A DNA stretch of 64,000 nt from Gremmenia infestans (Eukaryota; Ascomycota; Leotiomycetes; Helotiales; Hamatocanthoscyphaceae), in NCBI GenBank assembly GCA_032629725.1, contig JAFEVB010000022.1, positions 744,001 through 808,000 of the forward strand, read 5' to 3'. Positions 11,997 through 22,646 of the stretch are shown here, piece after piece. Each line of letters starts with the position of its first letter. Position 1 is the first letter of the stretch. The position numbers and the translations under genes were made by a program. Below the pieces are notes generated by a model. The model had not been told where the DNA came from and did not search any database. It was given only the letters and a program-made list of their open reading frames with translations.

Positions 11997-12680
11997 GATT
12001 GCGGTGTAGGGTGGTGGTTGTGAGGGAGGTTGAGTAGGGTTCGCTCTTGCGTGAGATTAAGTCTATCAAAACAAGGGATTAGCCAAGCGCGATTAGAAGC
12101 GGATCCGATAGCAAATATATGCAGATCGCAGCAGAGGACAGATTATTCAGTCTGGCGGTGACCAAGAAAAAGTTCCGGACGAAATAGGCTGCCATGAACG
12201 GGACATGGCGGTATCGTATGCTGAGAGTTGCCCGCCTGTTGCAGACCTGACTGAGCATGCGCTGCTGCGGCTGTTGAATCGCCACCAACGCATCGATATG
12301 GGGCCGGAGAGCAACGAGGAAAAGGGTGCGGAATAGGCAGAGCTACTTACATTCTTGCTCGGTCGACACTGAGCAGGCGGAGGTGGAGTTAGATGTCGAG
12401 GGATTAGCGAGTCGTGATAGTCGGTAAGATGGGGTTGGCAGAGGTGGTGAGAAGGACACTTTGAGTGCGGCCTCTCAGAATCATATGGCGGCTAGTCCTA
12501 TAGGAGTAAACGCCTAGCGCACGATTGGACGCGAACAAGAAAGTCGTCCCCTTTTCGCATGGACAGCTGGCTTGTGAAGCACGTCCAAGGGGTGAATACC
12601 TTCTTTTTGAACAACGCACCAACGACAATTCCGCGATCTTCTTTAAATCCAACGTGCAATTAGCCCTCATCAACCCCAAC
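11997..12680. promoter_or_regulatory. Shared ARF1/EMP24 promoter interval
   Basis: A 684-bp divergent intergenic region between two early-secretory-pathway genes. It must carry both promoters and possibly a noncoding 5' intron of ARF1. No named element was identified. Confidence 0.45.
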
Positions 12681-13456
12681 ATGCGCTTTTCTACCTCTTC
12701 CGTCCTGCTGGCGGCAAGCAGTCTGCTAGGAGCTGCTCTCGCACACAATATCCAGCTGGCGGCGCATGGGAGGGAATGCTTCCACGAGATGCTGCACGTA
12801 GACGACAAGATGACCGTTACCTTCCAGGTTGGCGACAGGGAATTTGGCAGTGCTGGCAATTTAGATATCGACTTCTGGGTCCGCCTCTCCAAAAAGCTTA
12901 TTCCTCCAGTGGCTGATTTTATGGTAGATCCAAAACCCATCCAACGGCTACGAGTCCCACGAACGGTCAGTATCGAATGGAGACCATTCTTTCACAGCTA
13001 AGCACGACGGCAAATACACGTACTGCTTCAGCAATGAGCACTGGTCAGCATCAAGCAAGGATGTTTCCTTCAATGTGCACGGCATAGTCTACGTTCCAGA
13101 GGCAGAAGCGCCATCAGACCCATTAGAGGCCGAAGGTAGGGTCTACCCCTTGAACAGCCCATACATATACTAATAGGTGGTGGTTCTAGTCCGACAACTA
13201 TCTGAGCTCCTCTCCCAAGTCAAGGACGAACAATCATATATCGTAATCCGAGAACGAACCCACCGGAATACAGCAGAGAGCACAAACGGCAGAGTCAAAT
13301 GGTGGAGTATGTTCCAAATAGGGGTCCTGGTTGGAGAAGGTATCTTCCAGGTCTGGTGGTTGAAAAGATTTTTCGAGGTAGGCAAGAACAGTGCCGAGCG
13401 CTTTGGAGTCCTGAGCCGGTAGCTGATTGACTATACAGGTCAAACGGGTAGTGTAA
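12681..13456 (+). CDS. EMP24: p24-beta cargo receptor (Emp24/TMED2 orthologue)
   Basis: Type I membrane protein cycling between ER and Golgi in COPII and COPI vesicles, needed for export of GPI-anchored cargo. Exons are 12681..12878, 12928..13135, 13190..13377 and 13439..13456, giving 203 residues. Seen: signal peptide MRFSTSSVLLAASSLLGAALA; GOLD domain with the disulphide Cys pair (GRECFHEML … YTYCFSNEHWS); a heptad coiled-coil region (EVRQLSELLSQVKDEQSYI); one C-terminal membrane span (SMFQIGVLVGEGIFQVWWL); and the tail KRFFEVKRVV, nearly the TMED2/p24-beta tail, with the FF export motif. The last exon encodes only five residues plus stop, yet it supplies VKRVV, which supports the model. 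Confidence 0.94.
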
Positions 13457-14727
13457 GATGATAGTACGACATAATGGTTTGGCTCAATGATAATCCGGCG
13501 CAAAAGGAATGCTAAGCGGTAGCAAAGCTTTAGATTGTGGAAGTGATACACCGGGTCACGAGCGCCTTGGAAAGGCCATTAGTTGTACTTTACCTCCGAT
13601 AATGCAACGTCCGATTCTTCAAAGTTTTCCAGGGTCGATACAACTAATTCGAGGAAGGGTCTCTCGCCAGCCCGACTTCTACCGGGTACGTGAGGTTCTC
13701 AGAAGGGTTGGATTAAGACCTCAGTACCTTAATGTGTACTTTACGGTCCTTCTGCGCTTATTGACATGTCTTTCACACCAACAGCAAGGAAGAATATTGC
13801 CAGAGTGGTCCTTGGGGTGGACCGTCGAATTAACATCTCAATTTGAGTTTTGGAGGGCTTGCGAAAGCTATGAGTAAGTCCAAGAGCCATCAACTCAGGA
13901 TGTTTCCCGAATTCGAAATAAGATTCTAGCAATACTTACACTATGGCTAACGGCCACCCTGGCGCTGCGAATGCTTTTTATACCGGTAATATAGCGCCGT
14001 AGCTTGGTAATTAAAGATCGCTCCAGGTGGCCATTTGAAGCGTCCTTGTGGTACCCCACTAATACCCCAGATCCCCAGAACCTAATTTTCGCTCGTCTAT
14101 TCAGAAAACATCTCCACGTCTCAAAATAGTTTGCAATACAAGAGCAAAACACCACAACGACGTCTATGCCCAAGAGAAACTCGACATGAGTGGTGGATTG
14201 CAGCTCTGTTAGCTAGGCGATAGAGAAATCCAGGCCCGTGTCTCTGGAGTTGCTGCCATAATGAGCCAGCCAACTTTAGTCAGACATCCTAAAAGAAGCC
14301 TCGTTTCCGTATGTTCAACCCCTGGAGAACTTCAAGCCGTGAAACCATAAAAGCTTGTCATCAATACACTCAACTACCCGTACTGCAGCCGAAATTACCT
14401 ACCTTCTCTTGTTTCAACCTTCAACGGCCTTCGCTGTTGCTATTGGTTGATGAGCAGCTAGCTATACAGAGGCGTGAGTGAATGAATGGTCGCACCTGCC
14501 AGTGTCGGGTGTAACCAAGCCGAACACTGTTCCCGAAGGTAATCCTATAATTCTGGATGGCTGTCGTTCTCCCACTTCATTGAACTGAACCAACTGGAAT
14601 CATACGGGTTATCATGAAGTGTTGATATATAAGACCGTTCCCCAGGTTTTAGAAATCAAGCCATCCTATCCCTTCTGGGAACTCATAGAACTGTTTCAAG
14701 CACGACGTACAGGGATCACCTCCAGCC
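13457..14727. other. Intergenic region, no supported gene
   Basis: About 1.27 kb downstream of EMP24 and upstream of the MFS gene. A 122-codon frame at 13509..13877 starts with ATG but has no family similarity, no good splice context and no codon-use signal I can judge. No RNA gene was recognised. Confidence 0.45.
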
Positions 14728-16894
14728 ATGTCAACCTCAGCGTCAAAAGAAGCTTTCGCAACGGGAAATACCCTTATGACAACCCATGTTCCTGCAACAG
14801 CCTCATCGCATGACCCGAACCATAATTCGACTTTCGGGAGCTCTTCCGTACAAGAACATCCTTCTTCGCCAGTGCGTGAGAATATTTCAGTTCTGGAGGG
14901 GGTTGGATTTGTCGCCGAATCGCCTGAAAAACACAAATATGCCGCCACTGCTTCGAAACATCAGTCGATCCTAGAAGCTCAAGAAAAGGGCCAAATAGAA
15001 GTGCATTCAGCCAATGGAGAGGAAGAGAAGGCCTCTGCCATTGATACTGAGATGCCCATAGTGCAGAGAGATGTTGCAGTAGGTGTTAAGGAATCTGGAG
15101 AAGAAGGGGAGTCCGATGACGAGATAGTCTATCCTGGTGGCCTGCAACTAGGCATCTTGACTTTTGGGCTTTGCGTGGCTACGTTTGTGGTTGCGTTGGG
15201 TAAGTGGTATTCCAGACTTCCCATCTAATCCAGCTTCAAAAACACTGAAATCGAGTGATTCCTCTTTCTTGTAGGAGACCCGTCAACTTGAGGACTTTAC
15301 TGATCTTATTTCAGACAACACTATTCTTGCTACGGCCATTCCCAAGATTACAACGGTTTTTCCAAATTCACTGAAGGATGTAGGATGGTATGGATCATCA
15401 TACCTACTCACCAACACAGCACTACAACCTTCCTTTGGTCGAATCTACACCTACTTCGATGTCAAGAGCACTTTCTTGTTCGCGTTATGCCTGTTCGAAG
15501 TGGGCTCCATCGTATGTGCTGCAGCAAAGAACTCGGTCATGCTCATCATTGGACGTGCTATAGCCGGCGCTGGAGCAAGTGCACTCTTTTCTGGTTCCAT
15601 GAATATCCTCGGTTTCACTGTCCCATTGCACAAGCGGCCGCTGTACATTGCCAGTATCTCAAGCATGTTTGGTATTTCTTCTGTGGTTGGGCCGCTTCTA
15701 GGAGGTGCTTTCACAGATAATTTATCGTGGAGATGGTGTTTTTGGGTAAGCTATTGATAACTGTTCTCCTTTACACGTATGAACTCACTAACATACATAC
15801 TCTAGATCAACTTACCCATCGGAGCTATTGCTATTGTGACTGTTGCGATATTCTTTAAGCCGCCAAAACGGCTGGCGAATAATATGACAGTGAAGCAAAA
15901 GATTCTGGAAATCGATCTTCTTGGAGCCTTGCTTCTCATATGTTCTATTGTGTGTTTACTCTTGGCCCTGCAGTGGGGCGGCACCACTTACCCTTGGAAG
16001 AACTCGAAAGTTTGGGGCTGCATTGTTGGATTTGGTCTTATAATCATCCTCTTCGTTGCCCAACAATTCCGTCGTGGCGATCGAGCTACCATCCCTCCGA
16101 GAATTTTTGGGCAAAGGACTGTGTTGTTTTCTAGCCTCTATTCATGCTTCCTGTCGATGGGACTCTATGTACCTACCCAATCACCCACACTCTTCAAGAA
16201 TCTTGCTAACATTCCCTAGGTACATATCTACTTCCTACCCTTCTACTTCCAAGCTGTCAAGGGCACAACCGCCGAGGGGTCTGGCATAAGAACTATACCG
16301 TACCTCGCGTCAATAATCCTCAGTTCCATCGTCGTTGGCGCCGGAATAACTGCCATCGGTGTGTACAAGCCCTTCATGATCATTGGCTCCGCGATCTTCA
16401 CCATAGGCTGCGGAACCATCTACCTCCTCAACGTCCACTCCGGCGCAGGCGAATGGATCGGATATCAGCTACTTTCCGGCTTCGGCGCCGGCGCAGGCGT
16501 ACAGATTCCTTTCATCGCCGTGCAAGTTGTGCTCAGCGAGACAGACATGCCTACGGGTAATGCCATTGCTATTTTCTTCAATTCGCTCGGTGGTGCTATT
16601 TCGATTTCTGTTGCGGAGGCTGTGTTTTCGAATGGCTTGTATAAGAACATTCCGAAATATGCACCGGATATTCCTGTGAGTGTTGTTGTTACTGCCGGAG
16701 CGTCGAGTCTGAGGAAGGCGGTTGAGAAGATTAATCCACTGAGTTTGGTTGGGGTGTTGCGTGGGTATATGTTGGCGCTTAATCAGGCTTTCGTTATTTC
16801 GATTGCGGTTGGAGGGGTTGCTACTTTTGCTGCTTGTTTTGTGGAGTGGAAGAGTGTTAAGGGGAAGAAGATCTCGCATGGTGGGGCTGCGTAG
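14728..16894 (+). CDS. DHA14-type major facilitator (drug/toxin efflux) transporter
   Basis: Plasma-membrane proton antiporter of the 14-TM DHA2 family. Exons are 14728..15199, 15315..15745, 15806..16168 and 16220..16894, giving 646 residues. A long hydrophilic N-terminal tail (about 1-140, Ser/Glu-rich) precedes the membrane domain. Seen: LGILTFGLCVATFVVALDNT (TM1, motif D1), TTVFPNSLKDVGWYGSSYLL, GRIYTYFDVK (motif A), IIGRAIAGAGASALFSG (motif B), SSVVGPLLGGAFTDNLSWRW (motif C) followed by CFWINLPIGAI. The C-terminal half has the GAGAGVQIPFIAVQ and GNAIAIFFNSLGGAIS stretches typical of this family. Substrate cannot be read from the sequence, and no biosynthetic cluster flanks it. Introns are 115, 60 and 51 nt. 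Confidence 0.9.
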
Positions 16895-17192
16895 AGTGAG
16901 ATGATTGCACTATGTGTTATAGTATTGTATAATTGCAGAAATCCTAGAGAATACATACGCCTTGTTCTTCAAGCAAAAACCGAGCTGTCAATAGATATTA
17001 TTGTCATGTGAGAAATTCGTGAGACGACAAATTTTATACATAAACGAGTGGATACTATACTATACAGATATGATATAACTCCCAGTTTCTATAACCAGAA
17101 TGGAGACGCGCCGTCCATATACGCTACTAAAATGCTTCAAATCCCCAACAAATTTTCCTTTCCTCTAAAAAACAAGGCGCCCAATTACTCCT

Positions 17193-20004
17193 CTATTTAG
17201 CAACGACATCCAGCCCATCGCCCTTTTCATTAATACCCACAACTGCGTGATCACCACTCTTCACCTCGCCCCTGATAATCTTATCCGCCAACCCATTCCC
17301 AATCTGCTTCGCAATAAGCCTATTGAGCGGCCTAGCTCCAAATCTCGGATCGTAACCGCGCTCAGCTAGCCACTCGCGTACCTTGCCGTCGACTTCAAGG
17401 ACGATGCGGCGGTCATCGAGTCGGGTTTGTAGTTCTTTGAGGCGGATGTCGACGATGTCCCGAAGGGCATCGGTGGAGAGGCGCTTGAAGACGATGAATT
17501 CGTCGATGCGGTTGAGGAACTCGGGGGCATCTGAAGGAATCATATTAGTATATATATTTGACTTTTGGATAAGATAAGTTGTGGTGAGAGCTTACAGTTT
17601 TGCGCAACTACGTCCATGACGGCGTTTCGGACCTTGGGCGCTATGTCTCCGCTTGCTTCTTCGTGGTATGGATGGAGTGGATCGTTGCCAACGAGGATAT
17701 CGGCTCCTAGGTTGGATGTGAAAACGATTAATGTGTTAGTGAAGTCGATTTTGTGGCCTTGGGCGTCGGTCAGGAAGCCCTCGTCTAGGACTTGGAGGAG
17801 AAGGGCGGAGATGTCTCGGTGGGCTTTCTCGAACTCGTCGAATAATAGTACACAGTATGGCTTACGCCTTACAGCTTCAGTCAGTTGACCAGCGTCGTCA
17901 TACCCAACGTATCCAGCAGGGCTGCCAATTAATCGAGATATCGTGTGCTTCTCTTGAAACTCGCTCATGTCAAATCGAACAACAGCAGACTCGGTCGAAA
18001 ACAGAAAGTTCGCCATTTTCTTGCAAAGTTCCGTCTTTCCAACACCAGTAGGTCCAAGGAAGAAGAAAGAAGCTAGGGGTCGTCGCTCTCCACTTAAGCC
18101 AGCTCGTTGCATTCTGACAGCATTCGCAACTGCTTTGAGAGCTTCATCTTGACCTCGAACAGACTCGCGGAGGGTGTCTTCCATGTTGATCAGTTTCTCA
18201 GCATGGCCGGAAGTGAGCTTCGTGATGGGAATGCCGGTCACTCGTGATACAACAGATGCAATGTCATCTGCCGAGACACTTTCGTGGATTAACGTCCCAT
18301 CTCCAGTTGCTTCGCCTTCTTTGGGAAGCTTCTCTTCTAATGCTGGAATGATTGAATATCTCAATTCTCCTGCACGACCAAAGTTGTTCTCGCGCTATAG
18401 AACTATTAGCATGTGGAGTTCCAGCAGTATTCGCAGAATTGATTACCTGTGCCTGATCTAGCTCAATCCGAGCCTTTTCCAGATCCTCTTTCGTCTTTTT
18501 AACGCGTTCGATGATGGCTCGCTCTGTCTCCCATTTCTCGGTCAATATTTTCGCCTCATCCTGGCACGCCTTCAAATCAGCTTGTAGCTTTTCCCGCCTT
18601 TCCCGACTTGGAACATCGGTTTCTTTGCGTAAGCTTTCAAGCTCAATTTGAATAGTCATTATCCGCTGATCTAGACGCATTATATCTTCTGGCTTGCTCT
18701 CTTGTTGTAATCTTAGAGCACTGGCTGCTTCGTCCATTAAATCGATGGCCTTGTCAGGTAGGAATCTGTCGGTGATGTATCGATTGCTGTATGTTGCGGC
18801 AGCAACAAGTGCTTGGTCTGTGATTCTTACACCATGATGTACTTCGTACTTTTCCTTGATACCTCTCAGAATACTGATGGTATCTTGGATTGTAGGTTCG
18901 TCGACTTGGATTGGTTGAAACCTTCGGGCCAAAGCGACATCCTTCTCGATTGCCCTGTATTCATTCAAGGTGGTAGCACCACAGCACTGAAGTTCGCCTC
19001 TAGAAAGTGCAGGCTTTAAGAGATTGCTGGCATCAATGCTGCCTTCCGATTTGCCCAGTCCTAGAAGTGTGTGTAACTCATCGACGAATAGGATCACCCC
19101 TCCATGGGCTTCTTGGACCTCATTCAGCACCTTCTTTAATCTCTCCTCGAAGTCGCCGCGAAACTTGGCTCCCGCGATAAGTTGTCCAAGATCGAGGGAG
19201 ATGACTCTCTTGTCTTTAACGCTCTCCGGGACGTCGCCCCTGACAATCCGCTGCGCGAGACCTTCTAAAATAGCAGTCTTCCCAGTACCAGCAGACCTAT
19301 AATGAGAAATGTTCGTCAGCATTACTTCAAGAATAATATAAGATTAAGTTGGCTGTTGTGAAGGAGAACGCGGAATATAAGATGAATGTATTCCACACTG
19401 GGGTGAAGGGGGGAGTTTCGTATGGATATTCTAGGCGGAGGAACCTATATAGGAAACTCTGACTTGCCCAGTAAGTGGATCTAAAAGTCCAAAGGTCTTT
19501 GATCACCCACTTCAATAGAACCATCCATTTGTTCATATGGCAATACTGTATGTCATGGAAGGAAAATCATACACCAATTCCAATTACACCAGTAAAGAAG
19601 ATGTTGCTTTTACAGAGTAAATCACTTACCCAATCAAAACTGGGTTATTTTTAGTTCTCCGGGACAGAACTTGAATTGTCCTATGAATCTCTGCATCTCT
19701 TCCAATGACAGGATCAAGCTTTCCATCCTTCGCCCGAGCAGTCAAGTCGACTCCATATTCTTCCAATGCCGACTTTTCTTCCCCTCCACCCCCCATGTCC
19801 ATTCGATGGGTCCCCCCCCGGGGGATGTGGTCCTCGACTGGCATATGTGCGAACGGCGGTAATGGGGGCAAGATGTCGTGGTGCAGCATTGGGGCTATTG
19901 CGAAGCATAAAGGAGGCAAGAAGTGGTCCATTCCGACTTTGGAGTGTTCTATTCGTAACTCCAGCTATGCGCCGGGAAGGTATTCGGGCTTGTCTTAGAA
20001 ACAT
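17193..20004 (-). CDS. HSP78: Mitochondrial disaggregase Hsp78 (ClpB family), with an apparent +1 frame break in exon 1
   Basis: AAA+ unfoldase that resolubilises matrix proteins. Exons are 19630..20004, 18447..19296, 17596..18394 and 17193..17530, about 786 residues if the frame is continuous. N-terminus MFLRQARIPSRRIAGVTNR is a mitochondrial presequence. Like yeast Hsp78 it lacks the ClpB N-domain and enters the first AAA module at KLDPVIGRDAEIHRTIQVL; Walker A is GSAGTGKT; a coiled-coil M-domain follows; module 2 has GPTGVGKT and LLFDEFEKAH, then APEFLNRIDEF and RFGARPLNRLI. Odd: within a run of eight G (19812..19819) the presequence frame (…RGPHPPGG) and the mature frame (THRMDMGGGG) differ by one base; exon 1 is 375 nt where the downstream phase needs 374. 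Intron 1 is 333 nt, unusually long. Divergent from EFB1. Confidence 0.9.
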
Positions 20005-20140
20005 TTTGATTTCTGTAAGTTTTATTATTGAAATGAGTGTAACAAGGAGAAAAGAAATGTAAAAGACATCTTCGGAATTTAATGGCGGAAAGACAACATA
20101 TGTCACCGTGGTCTGATGCTCTTTGGAATCGTCAAGCTGT

Positions 20141-20148
20141 TTCTCGAA
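20141..20148. promoter_or_regulatory. Possible heat-shock element in the HSP78/EFB1 promoter
   Basis: The palindrome TTCTCGAA matches the minimal two-unit heat-shock factor site (TTCnnGAA). It lies 137 bp upstream of the HSP78 start codon and 161 bp upstream of EFB1. Such an 8-bp match is expected by chance at moderate frequency, so only its position supports it. Confidence 0.35.
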
Positions 20149-20308
20149 CTCGCCGCGCGGGGACGCTAATGGCGCTAATTTCATATCAGGCTTAGTGTCG
20201 ACGCAGAAATCCACCACCAGAATTCTTTCCGCCAGCGAGATCAAAAAATTAAACAACGCTCCTCTTTCCCACAAACACCCAACCAACCTCAAGAAAATAT
20301 CTGCCACA

Positions 20309-21456
20309 ATGGGTTTCTTAGATATCCTCACCGACGCTGGTCTCACCGGTAAGGCCGTCCACCATTTGCTGCAGATGCAGCCGAGTCTCAATCGCAAAAA
20401 AGAACAAGAAAAAGAGCGCTGAAACTGACGTGACTCAGTGCTCAACAGCTGGTTGGAGACTCGCTCATACATCGTTGGGTACGTTCATGCGCTTCTACTG
20501 TTCATTTTTCCGTTGCACTTCCCAGGCTCATGGAGCTGTTGTGTCTCTCACCGCACAGCTCCCCTCATTCCTGCAACCTCCCCTTATCATGACGAGCAAC
20601 ATTGGTCCGTGTTACTGAGCGGCCTCAAGAACCGTTAAATGACGATCACCATTGCATTCAAGTGCACCTCTGAATTATCCATTACAAATATTATACAACG
20701 CTTGGTTTCCTGTTGAATTCACAGATCTGACTCCTCGCTAGATACTCCCCTTCCCAGGCCGATGTTGCTACTTTCAAGGGTCTTAAGGAAGCCCCAGACG
20801 CTGCAAAATACCCCTACGCTGCTAGATGGTACAAGCACATCGCTTCATACACCGAAGAATTTGCTACGTTGCCAGGAGATGCCTCGAAAGCATACACCAC
20901 ATATGGCCCTGAGGCCAACGCTGTTACCCTAAACCCAGCAAAGGCACCAGCCGCTGAGGAAGAGGATGATGAGGTCGATCTCTTCGGCAGCAGTGATGAG
21001 GAAGAAGATGCCGAGGCTGAGAGAATCAGAAATGAGCGTTTGGCCGAATACAAGAAGAAGAAGGAAGGCAAGACTAAGCCAGCTGCCAAGTCTGTTGTCA
21101 CTATGGATGTCAAGCCTTGGGGTATGTTATTATTTAATCCATGGACTCGATAGTGGTGCTGACAATTCTACTAGATGATGAGACCGATATGAAGGCTCTG
21201 GAGGAAGCTGTCCGTGGTATTCATAAGGATGGTCTCGTTTGGGGAGCATCCAAGCTTGTGGCTGTCGGTTACGGTATCAAGAAGTTACAGATTAACTTGG
21301 TCATCGAGGACGACAAAGTTGGTACCACTGATTTGGAAGAGGAGATTGCTGAGTTTGAGGATTATGTCCAGTCAGTTGATATTGTAAGTTCTAAATATAA
21401 ACAACTCCTGCCTCCAGTTACTGACTTCTATTTAGGTTGCTATGCAAAAGTTGTAG
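20309..21456 (+). CDS. EFB1: Translation elongation factor 1-beta (eEF1B alpha, GDP/GTP exchange factor)
   Basis: Recycles eEF1A-GDP to the GTP form. Exons are 20309..20348, 20439..20478, 20742..21121, 21175..21383 and 21436..21456, giving 229 residues. Seen: GST-C-like N-terminal region (VLNSWLETRSYIVG, GYSPSQADVATFKGL, AARWYKHIASY), acidic linker EEEDDEVDLFGSSDEEEDAE with the conserved DLFGS motif, and the exchange domain (VTMDVKPWDDETDMKALEEA, GIKKLQINLVIEDDKV) ending in VDIVAMQKL, the universal EF1B C-terminus. The last exon holds only seven codons including stop but is required for that ending. Intron 2 is 263 nt, long for this window and common in highly expressed translation genes. The start codons of EFB1 and HSP78 are 304 bp apart. 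Confidence 0.95.
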
Positions 21457-21800
21457 AGCATCCCGGTTTCTCGTCTTTCCCCACTTACATTCTATGTGCT
21501 TCGTTTGACACGACAATTCTGCTGGATATTGGCAGGCTTTTAAAGAAACGAACACGAACAAATGCGGCATCATGAGGTCATGATGAAGACTTGCAATCAA
21601 TAGCAATAGAAATGAAATGACAAAATTCACGACTAAAATAATAAAAAATTGTAAACCTATTGAATCCTTCCTGATCCCATGTGAAATTAGTTGGCGCTTA
21701 TTATTTTGTAAGCGATGTGCGCGTAAAAAGCTTTGAACATCACATCTCACCAAGTGCAACAGCTCCATCAAGAGCTATCACCATAGGTACACTGCACAAG
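21457..21800. other. Intergenic region between EFB1 and EMC5
   Basis: 344 bp holding the EFB1 3' region and the EMC5 promoter. AT-rich, with no gene or recognised element. Confidence 0.45.
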
Positions 21801-22316
21801 ATGACCTGGTTATCAACGTCCATCACAGGCTTCGGCTTTGTCCTTCTAGCACATGCGTGAGTTGCCCTTCACCTTGCGATACGCCAAATTATCTGCAAAT
21901 ACTGACGGAGAACCGTCAACAGCTGCTACTCCGCCCACGAGCATTCTGCCCTCCACTCCACAAGCACAGCATCGCTTTCCTCACTCACATCTCATGGCCC
22001 ATCTGTCTCGGCCGTCGCAGCCCTTCCAATCGATATCTCCATCGAAACCATCGTAGCAATCTTAACAATATGCCTCGGGCTCGTTCTTGGCACCCCTGAG
22101 CTACGACCAATCCAATGGCGCGTCTGGGCTGGCCAAATTGAGCGTGAAGGCGAGAAGGGCTTCATGAATGGTGATGGAGAGGTTGATAGGGATTATGTGG
22201 GCAATCCGTTCAAGGTGTTGGAGAGCAGACCGGGCTTCGTAGATATCCGGAAGCAGAGGAAGGAGTTTGCCGAATGGGTTAGGGAAGGTGGCAGTGTTGA
22301 GGGCTCGAAAAGTTAG
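21801..22316 (+). CDS. EMC5: ER membrane protein complex subunit 5 (Emc5/MMgT family)
   Basis: Small two-span ER protein; part of the EMC insertase that places tail-anchored and multi-span proteins in the membrane. Exons are 21801..21856 and 21923..22316, joined in phase at HA|CYSAHEHS, giving 149 residues. Seen: first membrane segment STSITGFGFVLLAHA directly at the N-terminus, then CYSAHEHSAL (the conserved AxYSAxxH stretch of the family), second segment ETIVAILTICLGLVLGTP, and the cytosolic tail ELRPIQWRVWAGQIER, which carries the conserved RPI motif. The C-terminal extension (GFVDIRKQRKEFAEWV) is usual in filamentous fungi. The intron is 66 nt. Identification rests on the two spans plus the HA-C-YSA and RPI motifs together. 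Confidence 0.88.
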
Positions 22317-22646
22317 ATGTGACGGTTGGTATATGTTTGAAGGGGGCACTGTAATAGTAGGTTTTGATATATGGGAAGCAAAACAATTAAGCACTCGTTC
22401 AGTATGGTAAAGAAGCCAAGAGTGCCTGCCATATAATCACGCACAAATCTTCTATTAATCTTAAGCTTTCAGTATTTTTCTATCAAATTATCAATAAACC
22501 CTTCAAATTCTATTGCTAAGGGCAAGTTTGCCTCTGCTACTTTCGCCATTCTGGTTCGCACCCCCCAAGACAAGCTCGCTTATGTCCCTCTGTCTTCTGT
22601 CATCGACACCACACTCTTCCAATATCGGATCTTCTACTTCCTCACA
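22317..22646. other. Intergenic region between EMC5 and MSH5
   Basis: 330 bp with the EMC5 3' end and the MSH5 promoter. No further gene is visible. Confidence 0.45.

Noticed and set aside
13509..13877. 122-codon ATG-initiated frame downstream of EMP24
   Set aside because: No family similarity, no convincing splice context, and it lies where the EMP24 3' region is expected.
13895..14173. Minus-strand frame with a hydrophobic start (MGIDVVVVFCSCIANYF)
   Set aside because: Hydrophobic start followed by an unstructured mix; no promoter or exon partner and no similarity. Probably chance.
19327..19536. Minus-strand frame inside HSP78 intron 1
   Set aside because: Lies wholly inside the long intron; no similarity to ClpB proteins or to any other family I know.
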